58,952 bases of DNA from Mycobacterium gastri. Lineage in GTDB: Bacteria > Actinomycetota > Actinomycetes > Mycobacteriales > Mycobacteriaceae. The stretch lies in assembly GCF_002102175.1 (NCBI RefSeq), contig NZ_LQOX01000056.1, positions 1 through 58,952 on the forward strand, in the 5' to 3' direction. Below are positions 24,823-33,588 of the stretch, piece after piece. Under the pieces are notes generated by a model, which saw nothing but the letters and a program-made list of their open reading frames with translations, did no database searches and had not been told where the DNA came from. The stretch's first letter is position 1. Every line of letters begins with the position of its first letter. The position numbers and the translations under genes are program-made.

Positions 24823-27800
24823 ATGGTTCGGCTCAAACAGCAAAGCCACCTCGCGGACATCTGGACGCGGCTCATTGGGAGCATCGGATCCGCTCAGGCT
24901 CTCGGTAGCCGGACAACAGCCGATACCCGGCCAAAGGCGTTGCCGCTCAACGATGCCGACACCGCATCGCCGCTTCCTGATGACGCGGGCCCGGCCGCAG
25001 CCCCCGCGCGTAACGTGTGGGATTCACTGGCCAGCTTCGCAAACCGCTACGCGGTCGTCGTGATCGGACTGTGGGTCGTCGCCGCCGGCCTGGGCACCCT
25101 GCTGGTGCCACCGGCCGAACACACGGCTCGTATCCATGCCCGGGGCTTCCTACCGGCTGATGCGCCGGTCAACATTGCCGGCGCTCGCATGGGAGCCCAA
25201 TTCCACGACGGCAAAAGCGGCAACCTCAACTATCTGGTGCTGGAAAGCGACCATCCACTGGGCCCAGCCGAACGCGCCTTCCACGATCAGCTACTGGCCA
25301 AGCTTCGTGCCGATCACCAGGATCTGGATTCGGTCACCGACCTGTGGTCGGACCCGATGACCGCGCCGGCAGCGCTGAGCGACGACGGCAAGGCCACCTA
25401 CACGATACTGCGGCTACCCGGCGATCTTGGTGCCGCACAAGCAAATCGGGCGCTGGATCAGGTTCGGCGGATCGTCGCCGGCCAGCCCGCTCCGGCGGGA
25501 CTGCGCGCCTACGTCACGGGCCCGGGTGCCACCATCGCCGACGAGCTGAGCACGATCGACCGGCAAATGCTGCTGATGACCTGCGTGACAGTCGTTCTCA
25601 TCGCCCTGCTGCTTGTTGCGGTGTATCGGTCGTTGGCAACCGCCTTGATCCCGCTGATGACGGTGGGACTCGCGTTGGGGGTCGCCCGGTCGGTCGTGTC
25701 GCTTTTGGGCGAACGCGACGTCTTCGAGGTGTCCATCTTCTCGGTGGCATTGCTGGCCGCCATGGTGCTTGGCGGGGCAACCGATTACGGAATCTTCCTG
25801 ATTGGCCGCTATCACGAGGCGCGGCGCGGCGGCGTCAGCCACGAGCGAGCACTCGGTGTTGCCAATCGCAGTGTCGGGCCGGTGATCGTGGCTTCGGCGC
25901 TGACGGTGGCCGCGGCCCTGTCCTGCCTGACGTTTGCCAAGGTAGGTATGTTGCGTAGCGCTGGATTGCCTTGCGCCATAGGCATTGTCACCGGCATGCT
26001 GGCTTCCCTGACCCTGCTGCCGGCGCTGATCGCCCTCGCGGGGCGCTATGGACTCGCCCAGCCGCGCAAGCTGAACCGCAAGACCGGGCTTCGCTGGCGT
26101 CGCGTCGGGGCACTGGTGGCCCGCTGGCCGGCCCCGATGCTCGTGGCCTCGGCTCTGGCGCTGGCGATCTGCGCCCTACCCGTTTCCGGGCTCAGGCTCG
26201 GCTTCGACGAGCCTGCGGCGCAACCGGATTCCACCCTTGCCAACCGCGGATACCAAGCCATGGACCGCCACTTCCCGCCGAATCGGCTATTGCCGGAGAT
26301 CGTCTCCATCAAGACGGGACACGATCTGCGCAATCCCGCCGGGGTCATCGCCATCGAGCGGGTGACCCGCAAGTTGATGGAAATTCCGGGGGTCACGATG
26401 GTTCAATCCGCCTCACGCCCAGCAGGTTCCATCCCGGAAGAGGCAACCCTCAGCGACCAGGCGGGCGTGATTGGTGACCAGCTCGACGATGGTGTCGCCA
26501 AGCTTGACCAGCGTCTTTCCGCGGTCAACCGGCTGGCCCCGACGCTTGCCCAATTCTCGGATGCGCTATCGCGGCTGCAGGCCGGCTTATCGGGCGGTGT
26601 CAACGGAATAGACCAACTCAATTCCAACATCGACGTCATGGGCTCGGGAATGCACCAGCTGCAGAACACGGTGGCGCAGATATCCGGCAACCTCGACCCG
26701 CTACGCAACTACACGCAAAGCAATCCCAATTGCCAGAACGATCAGATCTGCTCGATGGTGCTCGAAATCGTCCAGCCGGTGGACTCCCTGATCGCGGGAT
26801 CGGATGTGCTCGCCAGGGGCGCATCACAATTGAGCGTGAGTACATCTCGTACGGCCCAGGGACTCACTACCGCCGACCACTCGGTAGGCACCATGCGCGC
26901 CCTGGTGGCGCAACTGAGCTCGATGGCGGCCCAACTCACCAATGTCGTCGACGAGATGCGCACCACGTTCTCGGGTCTCACCGACTACCTGCGGGAGGTC
27001 CGGCAAGACTTCCAGGGCAGCGGCGAGGGCGGGTACTACCTGCCGCAGCGGGCCTGGGATGATCCCCGGTTCCAGCGAGCGGCCGAACTGTACTTCGCCC
27101 CCGGCGGCGACGTGACCCGGGTGCTGGTCTATGGCGATGGAAAGGTCTTCGGCGCCGACGGCGCCCGCAGGTCACCTCAGATCGTCGCGGCCGTGCACGA
27201 GGCGACCAAGGAAGGCGCGCTCGCGGGAAGCACGGTGGACATCACCGGTTTCGGCACCGGGACCGCCGAGTTGCGCGGCTTCGTCAACAGCGACTTCGTG
27301 CTGCTGGCCGCGGTGGCGCTCGCGTTGGTGTTCCTCATCGTGCTGGTGATGCTGCGAAGCCCCGTGGCCGCGGCCGCGGTGATCGGAACGGTCGTCGTCT
27401 CCTACCTCTCGGCGTTGGGCGTCAGCACCTTCATCTGGCATGACCTGCTCGGTAAAGATCTGCACTGGGCAGTGCAGTCCATGGCGCTCATCGCACTGGT
27501 GGCCGTCGGGGCCGACTACAACCTGCTGCTGACCATGCGGATGCGCGAAGAAGCATTGGCCCGGACCGGGACCAGGGTGGGGCTGCGCACCGCGATGATC
27601 CGCGCCTTCGGCAGCACTGGCGGCGTGGTCACCACGGCGGGCATCGTCTTCGGAATCACGATGCTGGCGATGTTGTCCAGTGATGTGCTCACCATTGAGC
27701 AGGTCGGCTCCACCATTGGCGTTGGGCTCATCATCGATACACTCGTCGTCCGTACCTTCGCCGTCCCCGGTATCGCCGGGTTGCTGGGCCGGTGGTTCTG

Positions 27801-27885
27801 GTGGTCGCCGCCGGCGTTCCTGCTCGGGCCGCTGCGGAGGCGCACCTCGCACCAGCCGGGGCCGCCTCAAAATAGGGTTGGCTGA
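24823..27885 (+). CDS. MmpL-family RND lipid transporter
   Basis: This 1,020-residue protein has two MMPL halves, each with one membrane helix, a large periplasmic loop and a cluster of five helices. The proton-relay Asp-Tyr pairs are D321-Y322 (GGATDYGIFLIGRYHE) and D898-Y899 (VGADYNLLLTMRMREE). The second periplasmic loop (~490-780) is long and helical. The first ~70 residues are a cytosolic, low-complexity extension. MmpL proteins move lipids to the mycobacterial outer envelope, so the operon's isoprenoid product is the natural cargo, by inference. No MmpS gene lies inside the operon. The 3' end overlaps the convergent radical SAM gene by 19 bases. Confidence 0.93.
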   Translation: MVRLKQQSHLADIWTRLIGSIGSAQALGSRTTADTRPKALPLNDADTASPLPDDAGPAAAPARNVWDSLASFANRYAVVVIGLWVVAAGLGTLLVPPAEHTARIHARGFLPADAPVNIAGARMGAQFHDGKSGNLNYLVLESDHPLGPAERAFHDQLLAKLRADHQDLDSVTDLWSDPMTAPAALSDDGKATYTILRLPGDLGAAQANRALDQVRRIVAGQPAPAGLRAYVTGPGATIADELSTIDRQMLLMTCVTVVLIALLLVAVYRSLATALIPLMTVGLALGVARSVVSLLGERDVFEVSIFSVALLAAMVLGGATDYGIFLIGRYHEARRGGVSHERALGVANRSVGPVIVASALTVAAALSCLTFAKVGMLRSAGLPCAIGIVTGMLASLTLLPALIALAGRYGLAQPRKLNRKTGLRWRRVGALVARWPAPMLVASALALAICALPVSGLRLGFDEPAAQPDSTLANRGYQAMDRHFPPNRLLPEIVSIKTGHDLRNPAGVIAIERVTRKLMEIPGVTMVQSASRPAGSIPEEATLSDQAGVIGDQLDDGVAKLDQRLSAVNRLAPTLAQFSDALSRLQAGLSGGVNGIDQLNSNIDVMGSGMHQLQNTVAQISGNLDPLRNYTQSNPNCQNDQICSMVLEIVQPVDSLIAGSDVLARGASQLSVSTSRTAQGLTTADHSVGTMRALVAQLSSMAAQLTNVVDEMRTTFSGLTDYLREVRQDFQGSGEGGYYLPQRAWDDPRFQRAAELYFAPGGDVTRVLVYGDGKVFGADGARRSPQIVAAVHEATKEGALAGSTVDITGFGTGTAELRGFVNSDFVLLAAVALALVFLIVLVMLRSPVAAAAVIGTVVVSYLSALGVSTFIWHDLLGKDLHWAVQSMALIALVAVGADYNLLLTMRMREEALARTGTRVGLRTAMIRAFGSTGGVVTTAGIVFGITMLAMLSSDVLTIEQVGSTIGVGLIIDTLVVRTFAVPGIAGLLGRWFWWSPPAFLLGPLRRRTSHQPGPPQNRVG

Positions 27886-28895
27886 ACAGTTTTGGGCAAT
27901 ATCGCCGCTTCTGCTGCGGGCGAGGACTCGCGGTGCTGACCGCCCAGGCGGTACTTCGCGATCAACGGTGCCGCCCGTTTTCGCAGCATCTCGCGATAGC
28001 TCGGCGGCAGGTAGGCGCCACGACGGTAGAGCTCACGGTAGTTGTCGGTGAGTTCGGGATGCGCCCGGCCCAGCCAGGACAGGAACCAGTCGCGAGTCGA
28101 ACCGCGCAGGTGCAGACCGAAAACCGTCACGCCAGTGGCGCCCGCGGCGGCGATCTGGCCAAGCAGCCCGTCGAGGTGATCGACGGAGTCGGTGAGGTGC
28201 GGCAGCACCGGCGCGACCATCACATGGCAGTCCAGGCCCGCCTCGCGGATTGCGGTGATGAGCCCCAGACGCGCCTGAGGTGTCGGGGTGCCCGGCTCGA
28301 CGTCGCGGTGCAGCTCCGGATCGGCGACCGCCAGAGAAACCGCCACCGCCACCCGAACTTGCCGGGCCGTATCAACCAGTAGCGGAAGGTCCCGTCGCAG
28401 CAACGTTCCCTTGGTCAGGATCGACAGCGGCGTACCGGATTCGGCAAGCGCGCCGATGATGCCCGGCATCAGCGCGTAACGGCCCTCCGCCCGCTGGTAG
28501 GGGTCGGTGTTGGTGCCTAGCGCAACGGTCTCGCGCTGCCACGACGGCCGGCGCAGTTCGCGACGCAGAACCTCGACGACGTTGGTCTTCACCACCACCT
28601 GGGTGTCGAAGTCGGCGCCCGGGTCGAAGTCGAGGTACTCGTGGGTCGGACGGGCAAAACAGTAGCGGCAGGCGTGCGAGCACCCGCGATAGCCGTTGAC
28701 GGTGTAGCGAAACGGCAGGGCCGCCGCGTCGGGCACCCGGTTCAAGGCGGACTTGCACAGCACCTCATGGAACGTCATGCGCTCGAAATGCGGTGATCGC
28801 ACGCTTCGGACGAAGCCGATCCGCTGCAGCCCGGGCAGCGCTCCGTCGTCGACGGGCGTCCCGTTGACCGCTACCGCCTGACTGGTCCAGCGCAT
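27867..28895 (-). CDS. Radical SAM protein, SplB-like family (Rv2578c-like)
   Basis: This 342-residue protein has the radical SAM cluster C72-x3-C76-x2-C79 (GCSHACRYCFARPTHEY), then GTNTDPYQRAEGRY, a hallmark of the Rv2578c/SPL-related family. It should bind a 4Fe-4S cluster and cleave SAM. Its substrate is unknown; a role in DNA photoproduct repair has been suggested only by distant similarity. The ATG at 28895 gives the family length. The frame stays open a further 129 codons upstream, but that part is not conserved-looking. It marks the return to the M. tuberculosis gene order. Confidence 0.88.
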   Translation of the reverse strand: MRWTSQAVAVNGTPVDDGALPGLQRIGFVRSVRSPHFERMTFHEVLCKSALNRVPDAAALPFRYTVNGYRGCSHACRYCFARPTHEYLDFDPGADFDTQVVVKTNVVEVLRRELRRPSWQRETVALGTNTDPYQRAEGRYALMPGIIGALAESGTPLSILTKGTLLRRDLPLLVDTARQVRVAVAVSLAVADPELHRDVEPGTPTPQARLGLITAIREAGLDCHVMVAPVLPHLTDSVDHLDGLLGQIAAAGATGVTVFGLHLRGSTRDWFLSWLGRAHPELTDNYRELYRRGAYLPPSYREMLRKRAAPLIAKYRLGGQHRESSPAAEAAILPKTVQPTLF

Positions 28896-28942
28896 GACTC
28901 TATTCGAACAGCAGTTCGATGACGAGTCAAGCTGGTGCGGCG

Positions 28943-30451
28943 TCAGAACGGCGGCGGTTCCTCGTCGGGTGGGGCGGGGCCGTCGTGCCAGGCGTATTCG
29001 GTGTGCCCGGTTTGGCGGATTTGGCGGTTGTGGCGGCGTTCGGCGGCAACTCGATAGGCGCGGTCCTCGGTACGGGCTCGGCGGCGTTTGGGCATCATCG
29101 CCGCCCGGTCGGCGCAGTAGTCGGGGTCTGGCGTTTGAGCTTCGGGGGCGGGCATGCCGCCCACCCCGTGGCACAGGCTGGGAAACAACAACGCGCTGCC
29201 GGGGGTGGTGACATGGGTCTGCCCCGATGGCGAAGTCAGGATCAGGGTGCCGTCGGGCAACTGCTTTTCCCGCCAGCCCCAAAAAGTCTTAGTCAAATGA
29301 TGTGTGCGGCAATAACACTTGAGATTTGCCGCGTGCGTGGGGCCGCCATCTGCGTAGGGAATCGTGTGGTCGATATCGCAGCGCGGCGCCGGGTGGTCGC
29401 AACCCGGCCAACGACACGTCAAGTCCCGGCAGCGCACGAAATCGGCCAGTGCTTTGGAGGGGACATAGCCGGGTTCGGGTGGGGCGTCGCCGGGGTGGAT
29501 CAGAGGTATCAGCTTGGCCGATTGGGCCAACTCGGTGACGAGTTCGGCGGTGATGAGCCCGTCGGCGTCCACCAACCATCCCGGCGTGCACCCGCTGCCG
29601 TCAACGCTGGCCCGCTCGGCGATCACATGGATGACCACCGGGCTCGGCGCGGGCCGCTTTCCGGCCGCACATTCGGCTCGCTCGCACCGACAGCCCAGCC
29701 GGTCCGCCCCGGCGGCCAGCGCTCCCAACGCATCAGCGCGGCGCTGCTCACGGTTGCGCGGATCATGCTCACACACCGTGCCGGCCAGCGCGCTCAAGCG
29801 CTGATCCAGGGCACGGGCATCCGGCGTCATGACGGTGCCGCGAATCTCGGAGATCCCGCCTTCGCACTCGTCGATGCAGACTTCGCGGTCAGCCTGATGC
29901 TGTTGGCGCCGCCGCACCGCATCGGCATCGGCCCGGCCGACAATCCTGTCGATTTGGCCGGCCAGACGGCCCCGAGTCATCGATGGCCAGCGCGACACCT
30001 TGACGGCCAGCTCGGCATCCACCGCAGCCAGCACCTGGCGATCCTCGATCAGACCGGTGCGATAGACGATGGTCTGAAACAGTCGGTAGTCAATGTCACC
30101 GGCTTTGAACAGTTGCGCCACCCGCGGCAGCCGCTCACGCATGGCTCGCGCGTAGCGCAGCCGGCTGGCCACCAGCCCCTGGCTGATCCGCAACGCCGCG
30201 CCCACCTCGGCGGCCACCGCCGCCTCGGTGTCAACCGCCCAGTCCTCGGTCTCCGAGCAGCGTGCGAGCCGATACGCGAATAACTCCCCGATGGCGGCCA
30301 ACTGCGCTGCGGCGGCCCGGTTCTCGAACCGCGCCGCCGCTCCGATGCGCTCCAGCAATACCACCGACTCGGCCGTCGTCGAGGGGTGGCACCGCTCGAA
30401 CAACTCGTCAAACCGCGCAATCACTTCCGGCGGAGAACCATGTTCGAACAC
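28943..30451 (-). CDS. 13E12 repeat family HNH endonuclease-like protein
   Basis: This 502-residue protein has an N-terminal DUF222 domain (~30-300) and a C-terminal HNH nuclease motif in CRWPGCDHPAPRCDIDHTI, with PTHAANLKCYCRTHH completing the zinc and catalytic sites. The family is multicopy in mycobacteria and often behaves as a mobile or repetitive gene; its biological role is unknown. The start MFEHGSPPEVI and the TGTTCGAACA palindrome around it are typical. It occupies the site where M. tuberculosis has dhaA (Rv2579). Confidence 0.88.
   Translation of the reverse strand: MFEHGSPPEVIARFDELFERCHPSTTAESVVLLERIGAAARFENRAAAAQLAAIGELFAYRLARCSETEDWAVDTEAAVAAEVGAALRISQGLVASRLRYARAMRERLPRVAQLFKAGDIDYRLFQTIVYRTGLIEDRQVLAAVDAELAVKVSRWPSMTRGRLAGQIDRIVGRADADAVRRRQQHQADREVCIDECEGGISEIRGTVMTPDARALDQRLSALAGTVCEHDPRNREQRRADALGALAAGADRLGCRCERAECAAGKRPAPSPVVIHVIAERASVDGSGCTPGWLVDADGLITAELVTELAQSAKLIPLIHPGDAPPEPGYVPSKALADFVRCRDLTCRWPGCDHPAPRCDIDHTIPYADGGPTHAANLKCYCRTHHLTKTFWGWREKQLPDGTLILTSPSGQTHVTTPGSALLFPSLCHGVGGMPAPEAQTPDPDYCADRAAMMPKRRRARTEDRAYRVAAERRHNRQIRQTGHTEYAWHDGPAPPDEEPPPF
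30438..30447. promoter_or_regulatory. Palindrome TGTTCGAACA just inside the 13E12 gene start
   Basis: The 10-bp perfect palindrome lies within the first codons of the HNH gene. Similar sequences are usual at the start of 13E12 genes, and TTCGAA-type palindromes can bind LexA in mycobacteria, so damage control is possible. This is inference. Confidence 0.35.
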
Positions 30452-30518
30452 ATATTCGATTGTAACAGCGTGCTACGACACCGATGGCGTCCGCCAGCGG
30501 CTGAAGGACGCCCAAGAC

Positions 30519-31781
30519 TTACCGGGCCAATCGTGAAATCACCTCGGCGACAACCGAATCCAGGGCCACCGAGACCTGGTTTCCCGTCGCGAGATCCTTC
30601 ACCCCCACCGTGGCCGCCTCGATGTCACGATCGCCGACGACCAGCGCAATCCGCGCACCGGACCGGTCGGCCGCACGCATCGCGCCTTTGAGCCCGCGGT
30701 CGCCGTAGGCCAGATCGACGCGCACCCCGGAGGCACGCAACTGCGCGGCCAGCACTGCCAGTTTCAGCTTGGCCTGCTCGGTGAGCGGCACGCCGAACAC
30801 GTCGCACCGGGTCGTCTCGCCTACGCTCTTGGCTTCGGCACGCAGGGCCAGCAGCGTCCGGTCGACCCCTAAGCCGAACCCGATACCCGACAGGTCCTGC
30901 CCGCCGAGCTGGCGCATCAGGCCGTCGTAGCGGCCGCCGCCGCCGATACCGGATTGCGCGCCCAACCCGTCGTGGACGAACTCGAACGTCGTCTTGGTGT
31001 AGTAATCCAGCCCGCGCACCATGCGCGCATTGATCACATAGGGCACCCCGAGGGCGTCCAGATGCGACAGCACGGTGTCGAAGTGCTGCTTGGCGGTACC
31101 GGACAGATGATCGAGCAGCACCGGCGCCTCGGCCGTCAACGCCCGCACCGCCGGGCGTTTGTCGTCGAGCACCCGCAACGGGTTCAGCTGCGCGCGGCGC
31201 CGGGTTTCCTCGTCGAGGTCGAGCCCGAGCAGGAACTCCTGCAACAGTTCCCGGTACTGCGGCCGGCAGGTCTCATCGCCCAGCGAGGTGATTTCCAGCC
31301 GGAACCCCTGCAGGCCCAGCGACCGGAAGCCGGCGTCGGCCACGGCGATCACCTCGGCGTCCAGCGCCGGGTCGTCGACGCCGATGGCCTCCACGCCGAC
31401 CTGCTGCAACTGCCGATACCGGCCGGCCTGAGGCCGCTCGTAGCGGAAAAACGGCCCGGCGTAACACAGCTTCACCGGCAACGCGCCGCGGTCCAGGCCG
31501 TGTTCGATCACCGCCCGCACCACCCCGGCGGTGCCTTCCGGCCGCAGCGTCACCGACCGGTCGCCACGGTCGGCGAAGGTGTACATTTCCTTGGTCACCA
31601 CGTCGGTGGACTCACCCACCCCACGGGCAAACAGCGCCGTGTCCTCGAAGATCGGCAGCTCGATATAGCAGTAACCGGCCCGGCGGGCGGCAGTGAGCAG
31701 GCCGTCGCGCACCGCGACGAACTGCGCCGAGTCCGGCGGGAAGTAATCGGGTACGCCCTTGGGGGCCGAGAATTCGATCAC
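30519..31781 (-). CDS. hisS: Histidyl-tRNA synthetase
   Basis: This 420-residue class II synthetase charges tRNA-His. It shows [19 protein letters not shown] (motif 2), the His A motif [15 protein letters not shown] and [12 protein letters not shown], and motif 3 [11 protein letters not shown], followed by the anticodon-binding domain from ~320. The GTG at 31781 overlaps the stop of the glyoxalase II-like gene by four bases. The frame runs further upstream to 32024 only as a shadow of that gene. Confidence 0.97.
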   Translation of the reverse strand: MIEFSAPKGVPDYFPPDSAQFVAVRDGLLTAARRAGYCYIELPIFEDTALFARGVGESTDVVTKEMYTFADRGDRSVTLRPEGTAGVVRAVIEHGLDRGALPVKLCYAGPFFRYERPQAGRYRQLQQVGVEAIGVDDPALDAEVIAVADAGFRSLGLQGFRLEITSLGDETCRPQYRELLQEFLLGLDLDEETRRRAQLNPLRVLDDKRPAVRALTAEAPVLLDHLSGTAKQHFDTVLSHLDALGVPYVINARMVRGLDYYTKTTFEFVHDGLGAQSGIGGGGRYDGLMRQLGGQDLSGIGFGLGVDRTLLALRAEAKSVGETTRCDVFGVPLTEQAKLKLAVLAAQLRASGVRVDLAYGDRGLKGAMRAADRSGARIALVVGDRDIEAATVGVKDLATGNQVSVALDSVVAEVISRLAR

Positions 31782-32458
31782 GGGCTCAGGCCTTCGAGGA
31801 ATGGGTTGAAGCGCCGCTCGGCGCCGATCGTGGTGGCGTTGCCGTGGCCGGGCAGGACTACCGTCTTGTCGTCGAGCACCAGGAGCTTGTCGACGATGGA
31901 GCGCAGCAGGTCGCGGCCGCTGCCACCGAACAGGTCGGACCGGCCGATCGAGCGCTCGAACAGCGTGTCGCCGGTGAACACGACGTCCCGGTCGTCCTTG
32001 CCGGCCTGCAGCACCCGGAAGCACACCGATCCGCGGGTGTGCCCGGGGGTGTGGTCGACGTTCACGGAAACATTGCCGAGGTCGATCTTGTCGCCGTCAC
32101 GGTCCAGTTCGACGACTTGTCTGGGCTCCCGGAAGAACGCCCCGGCAACCAGCTGCGCCATCCGCGGCCCCAGGCCATAGATCGGGTCGGTCAGCATGAA
32201 CCGGTCCTCGGGATGGATGTAGGTGGGGCAGCCGAAGGTGTCGGAGACCTTCTGGGCGGACCACATGTGGTCGATGTGCCCATGGGTGATCAACACCGCG
32301 GCGGGGGTCAGCCTGTTCTTGTCCAGGATGCGACGCAGTGGACCCAGCGCACGCTGCCCCGGGTCCACGATGACGGCGTCGGTTCCGGGCCGCTCGGCCA
32401 GCACATAGCAGTTGCATGCCAGCACCCCGGCGGGAAATCCGGTGATCAACACGGTCAC
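31778..32458 (-). CDS. Metallo-beta-lactamase-fold hydrolase, glyoxalase II-like (Rv2581c-like)
   Basis: This 226-residue hydrolase has the metal-binding motif HGHIDH (59-64), a second histidine in [14 protein letters not shown], the bridging Asp in VFTGDTLF, and a final histidine in LPGHGNATT. This set matches glyoxalase II and related thioesterases. Its substrate in mycobacteria, which use mycothiol rather than glutathione, is not certain. It is in one operon with hisS through a four-base overlap. It diverges from ppiB with 38 bases between. Confidence 0.9.
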   Translation of the reverse strand: MTVLITGFPAGVLACNCYVLAERPGTDAVIVDPGQRALGPLRRILDKNRLTPAAVLITHGHIDHMWSAQKVSDTFGCPTYIHPEDRFMLTDPIYGLGPRMAQLVAGAFFREPRQVVELDRDGDKIDLGNVSVNVDHTPGHTRGSVCFRVLQAGKDDRDVVFTGDTLFERSIGRSDLFGGSGRDLLRSIVDKLLVLDDKTVVLPGHGNATTIGAERRFNPFLEGLSP

Positions 32459-32496
32459 CAGTCTCCCATTCCCGGCGTCATGGAAAGATATCGGCC

Positions 32497-33396
32497 GTGC
32501 CGACCAATCAGCAGCGACGTGCCACCGCCAAGCGCAAACTCGAACGCCAGCTGGAACGCCGTGCCAAGCAGGCCAAGCGGCGCCGCATCGCCACGATCGT
32601 CGGGGCTTCCGTCGTAGCGGTAGCCGTGGTCGCCGTGGTGGTGTACGTCGTCTTCGTCAACAAGGACGACCACAAGGGGACCACGTCAGCCAGCCCCAGC
32701 AGCTCCGCGTCCGGCTCGCCTTCGGCGACCGGTCTGCCGCCGGCGCAGCTTGGCAATGCCGTGCCGATGCCGGCGTTCAAGGCGCCAGCCAATCTGGGCG
32801 CCAACTGCCAGTACCCGCCGTCGCCCGACAAGGCCGCCAAAGAGGCCAAGCCGCCGCGCACCGGCAAGGTACCCACCGAGCCGGCTCAAATCAGCGCCAG
32901 CATGATGACCAGCCAAGGCAAGGTCGGCCTGATGCTGGCCAACAACGAGTCACCGTGCACGGTCAACAGCTTCGCCAGCCTGGCCCAGCAGGGTTTCTTC
33001 AAAGACACCAAATGCCATCGGCTGACCACGTCGCCGTCGCTGTCGGTGCTGCAGTGTGGTGATCCGAAGGGTGACGGCACCGGGGGGCCGGGCTACCAGT
33101 TCGCCAACGAATATCCGACCAACCAGTACCCGCCGAACGACCCCAAGCTCAAGGAGCCGGTCATCTATCCGCGGGGCACCCTGGCCATGGCCAACGCCGG
33201 ACCCGACACCAACAGCAGCCAATTCTTCATGGTCTATCGCGACTCGGCGCTGCCACCCGAGTACACCGTTTTCGGCACCATCCAGGCCGACGGACTGGCC
33301 ACCTTGGACAAGATCGCCGAGGCCGGTGTTGCTGGCGGCGGTGAGGACGGCCCGCCCGCCCTCGACGTCGTCATCAAGTCGTTGCTGCTCGACTAG
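32497..33396 (+). CDS. ppiB: Membrane-anchored cyclophilin-type peptidyl-prolyl isomerase
   Basis: This 299-residue protein has a strongly basic N-terminus, one membrane segment (~30-53), a Ser/Pro/Lys-rich linker, and a cyclophilin domain from ~125. Conserved cyclophilin segments are GGPGYQFANEYP, GTLAMANAGPDTNSSQFFMVY and YTVFGTI. It should speed proline isomerisation of envelope or secreted proteins. The residue pattern keeps Gln and Phe of the active site but not every residue of cyclophilin A. The GTG at 32497 gives a length near the M. tuberculosis protein. Confidence 0.92.
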   Translation: MPTNQQRRATAKRKLERQLERRAKQAKRRRIATIVGASVVAVAVVAVVVYVVFVNKDDHKGTTSASPSSSASGSPSATGLPPAQLGNAVPMPAFKAPANLGANCQYPPSPDKAAKEAKPPRTGKVPTEPAQISASMMTSQGKVGLMLANNESPCTVNSFASLAQQGFFKDTKCHRLTTSPSLSVLQCGDPKGDGTGGPGYQFANEYPTNQYPPNDPKLKEPVIYPRGTLAMANAGPDTNSSQFFMVYRDSALPPEYTVFGTIQADGLATLDKIAEAGVAGGGEDGPPALDVVIKSLLLD

Positions 33397-33555
33397 CGAT
33401 AACCGGAACTCGGAGCGGCCCCCCGTCGGGCCGGCTCGAACAGGCGCTTGCCGAGACTGCGCTGAGCGCTTGATCTTTGCACGACCTAGCGCAGTAGACG
33501 CAGGTTCGGCGCCGTGAGCGCAGACTCGGCACCCGAACTGCGTGGGTCCTGGACG

Positions 33556-33588
33556 CTTCTAAGCAGCTTCTAAGCAGCTTCTAAGCAG
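33556..33588. repeat. Three tandem copies of CTTCTAAGCAG at the rel 3' end
   Basis: Three perfect 11-bp copies (33556, 33567, 33578) overlap the last codon and stop of rel and continue downstream. Each carries the TTAG stop on the minus strand, so slippage would change only untranslated repeat number. Confidence 0.8.
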
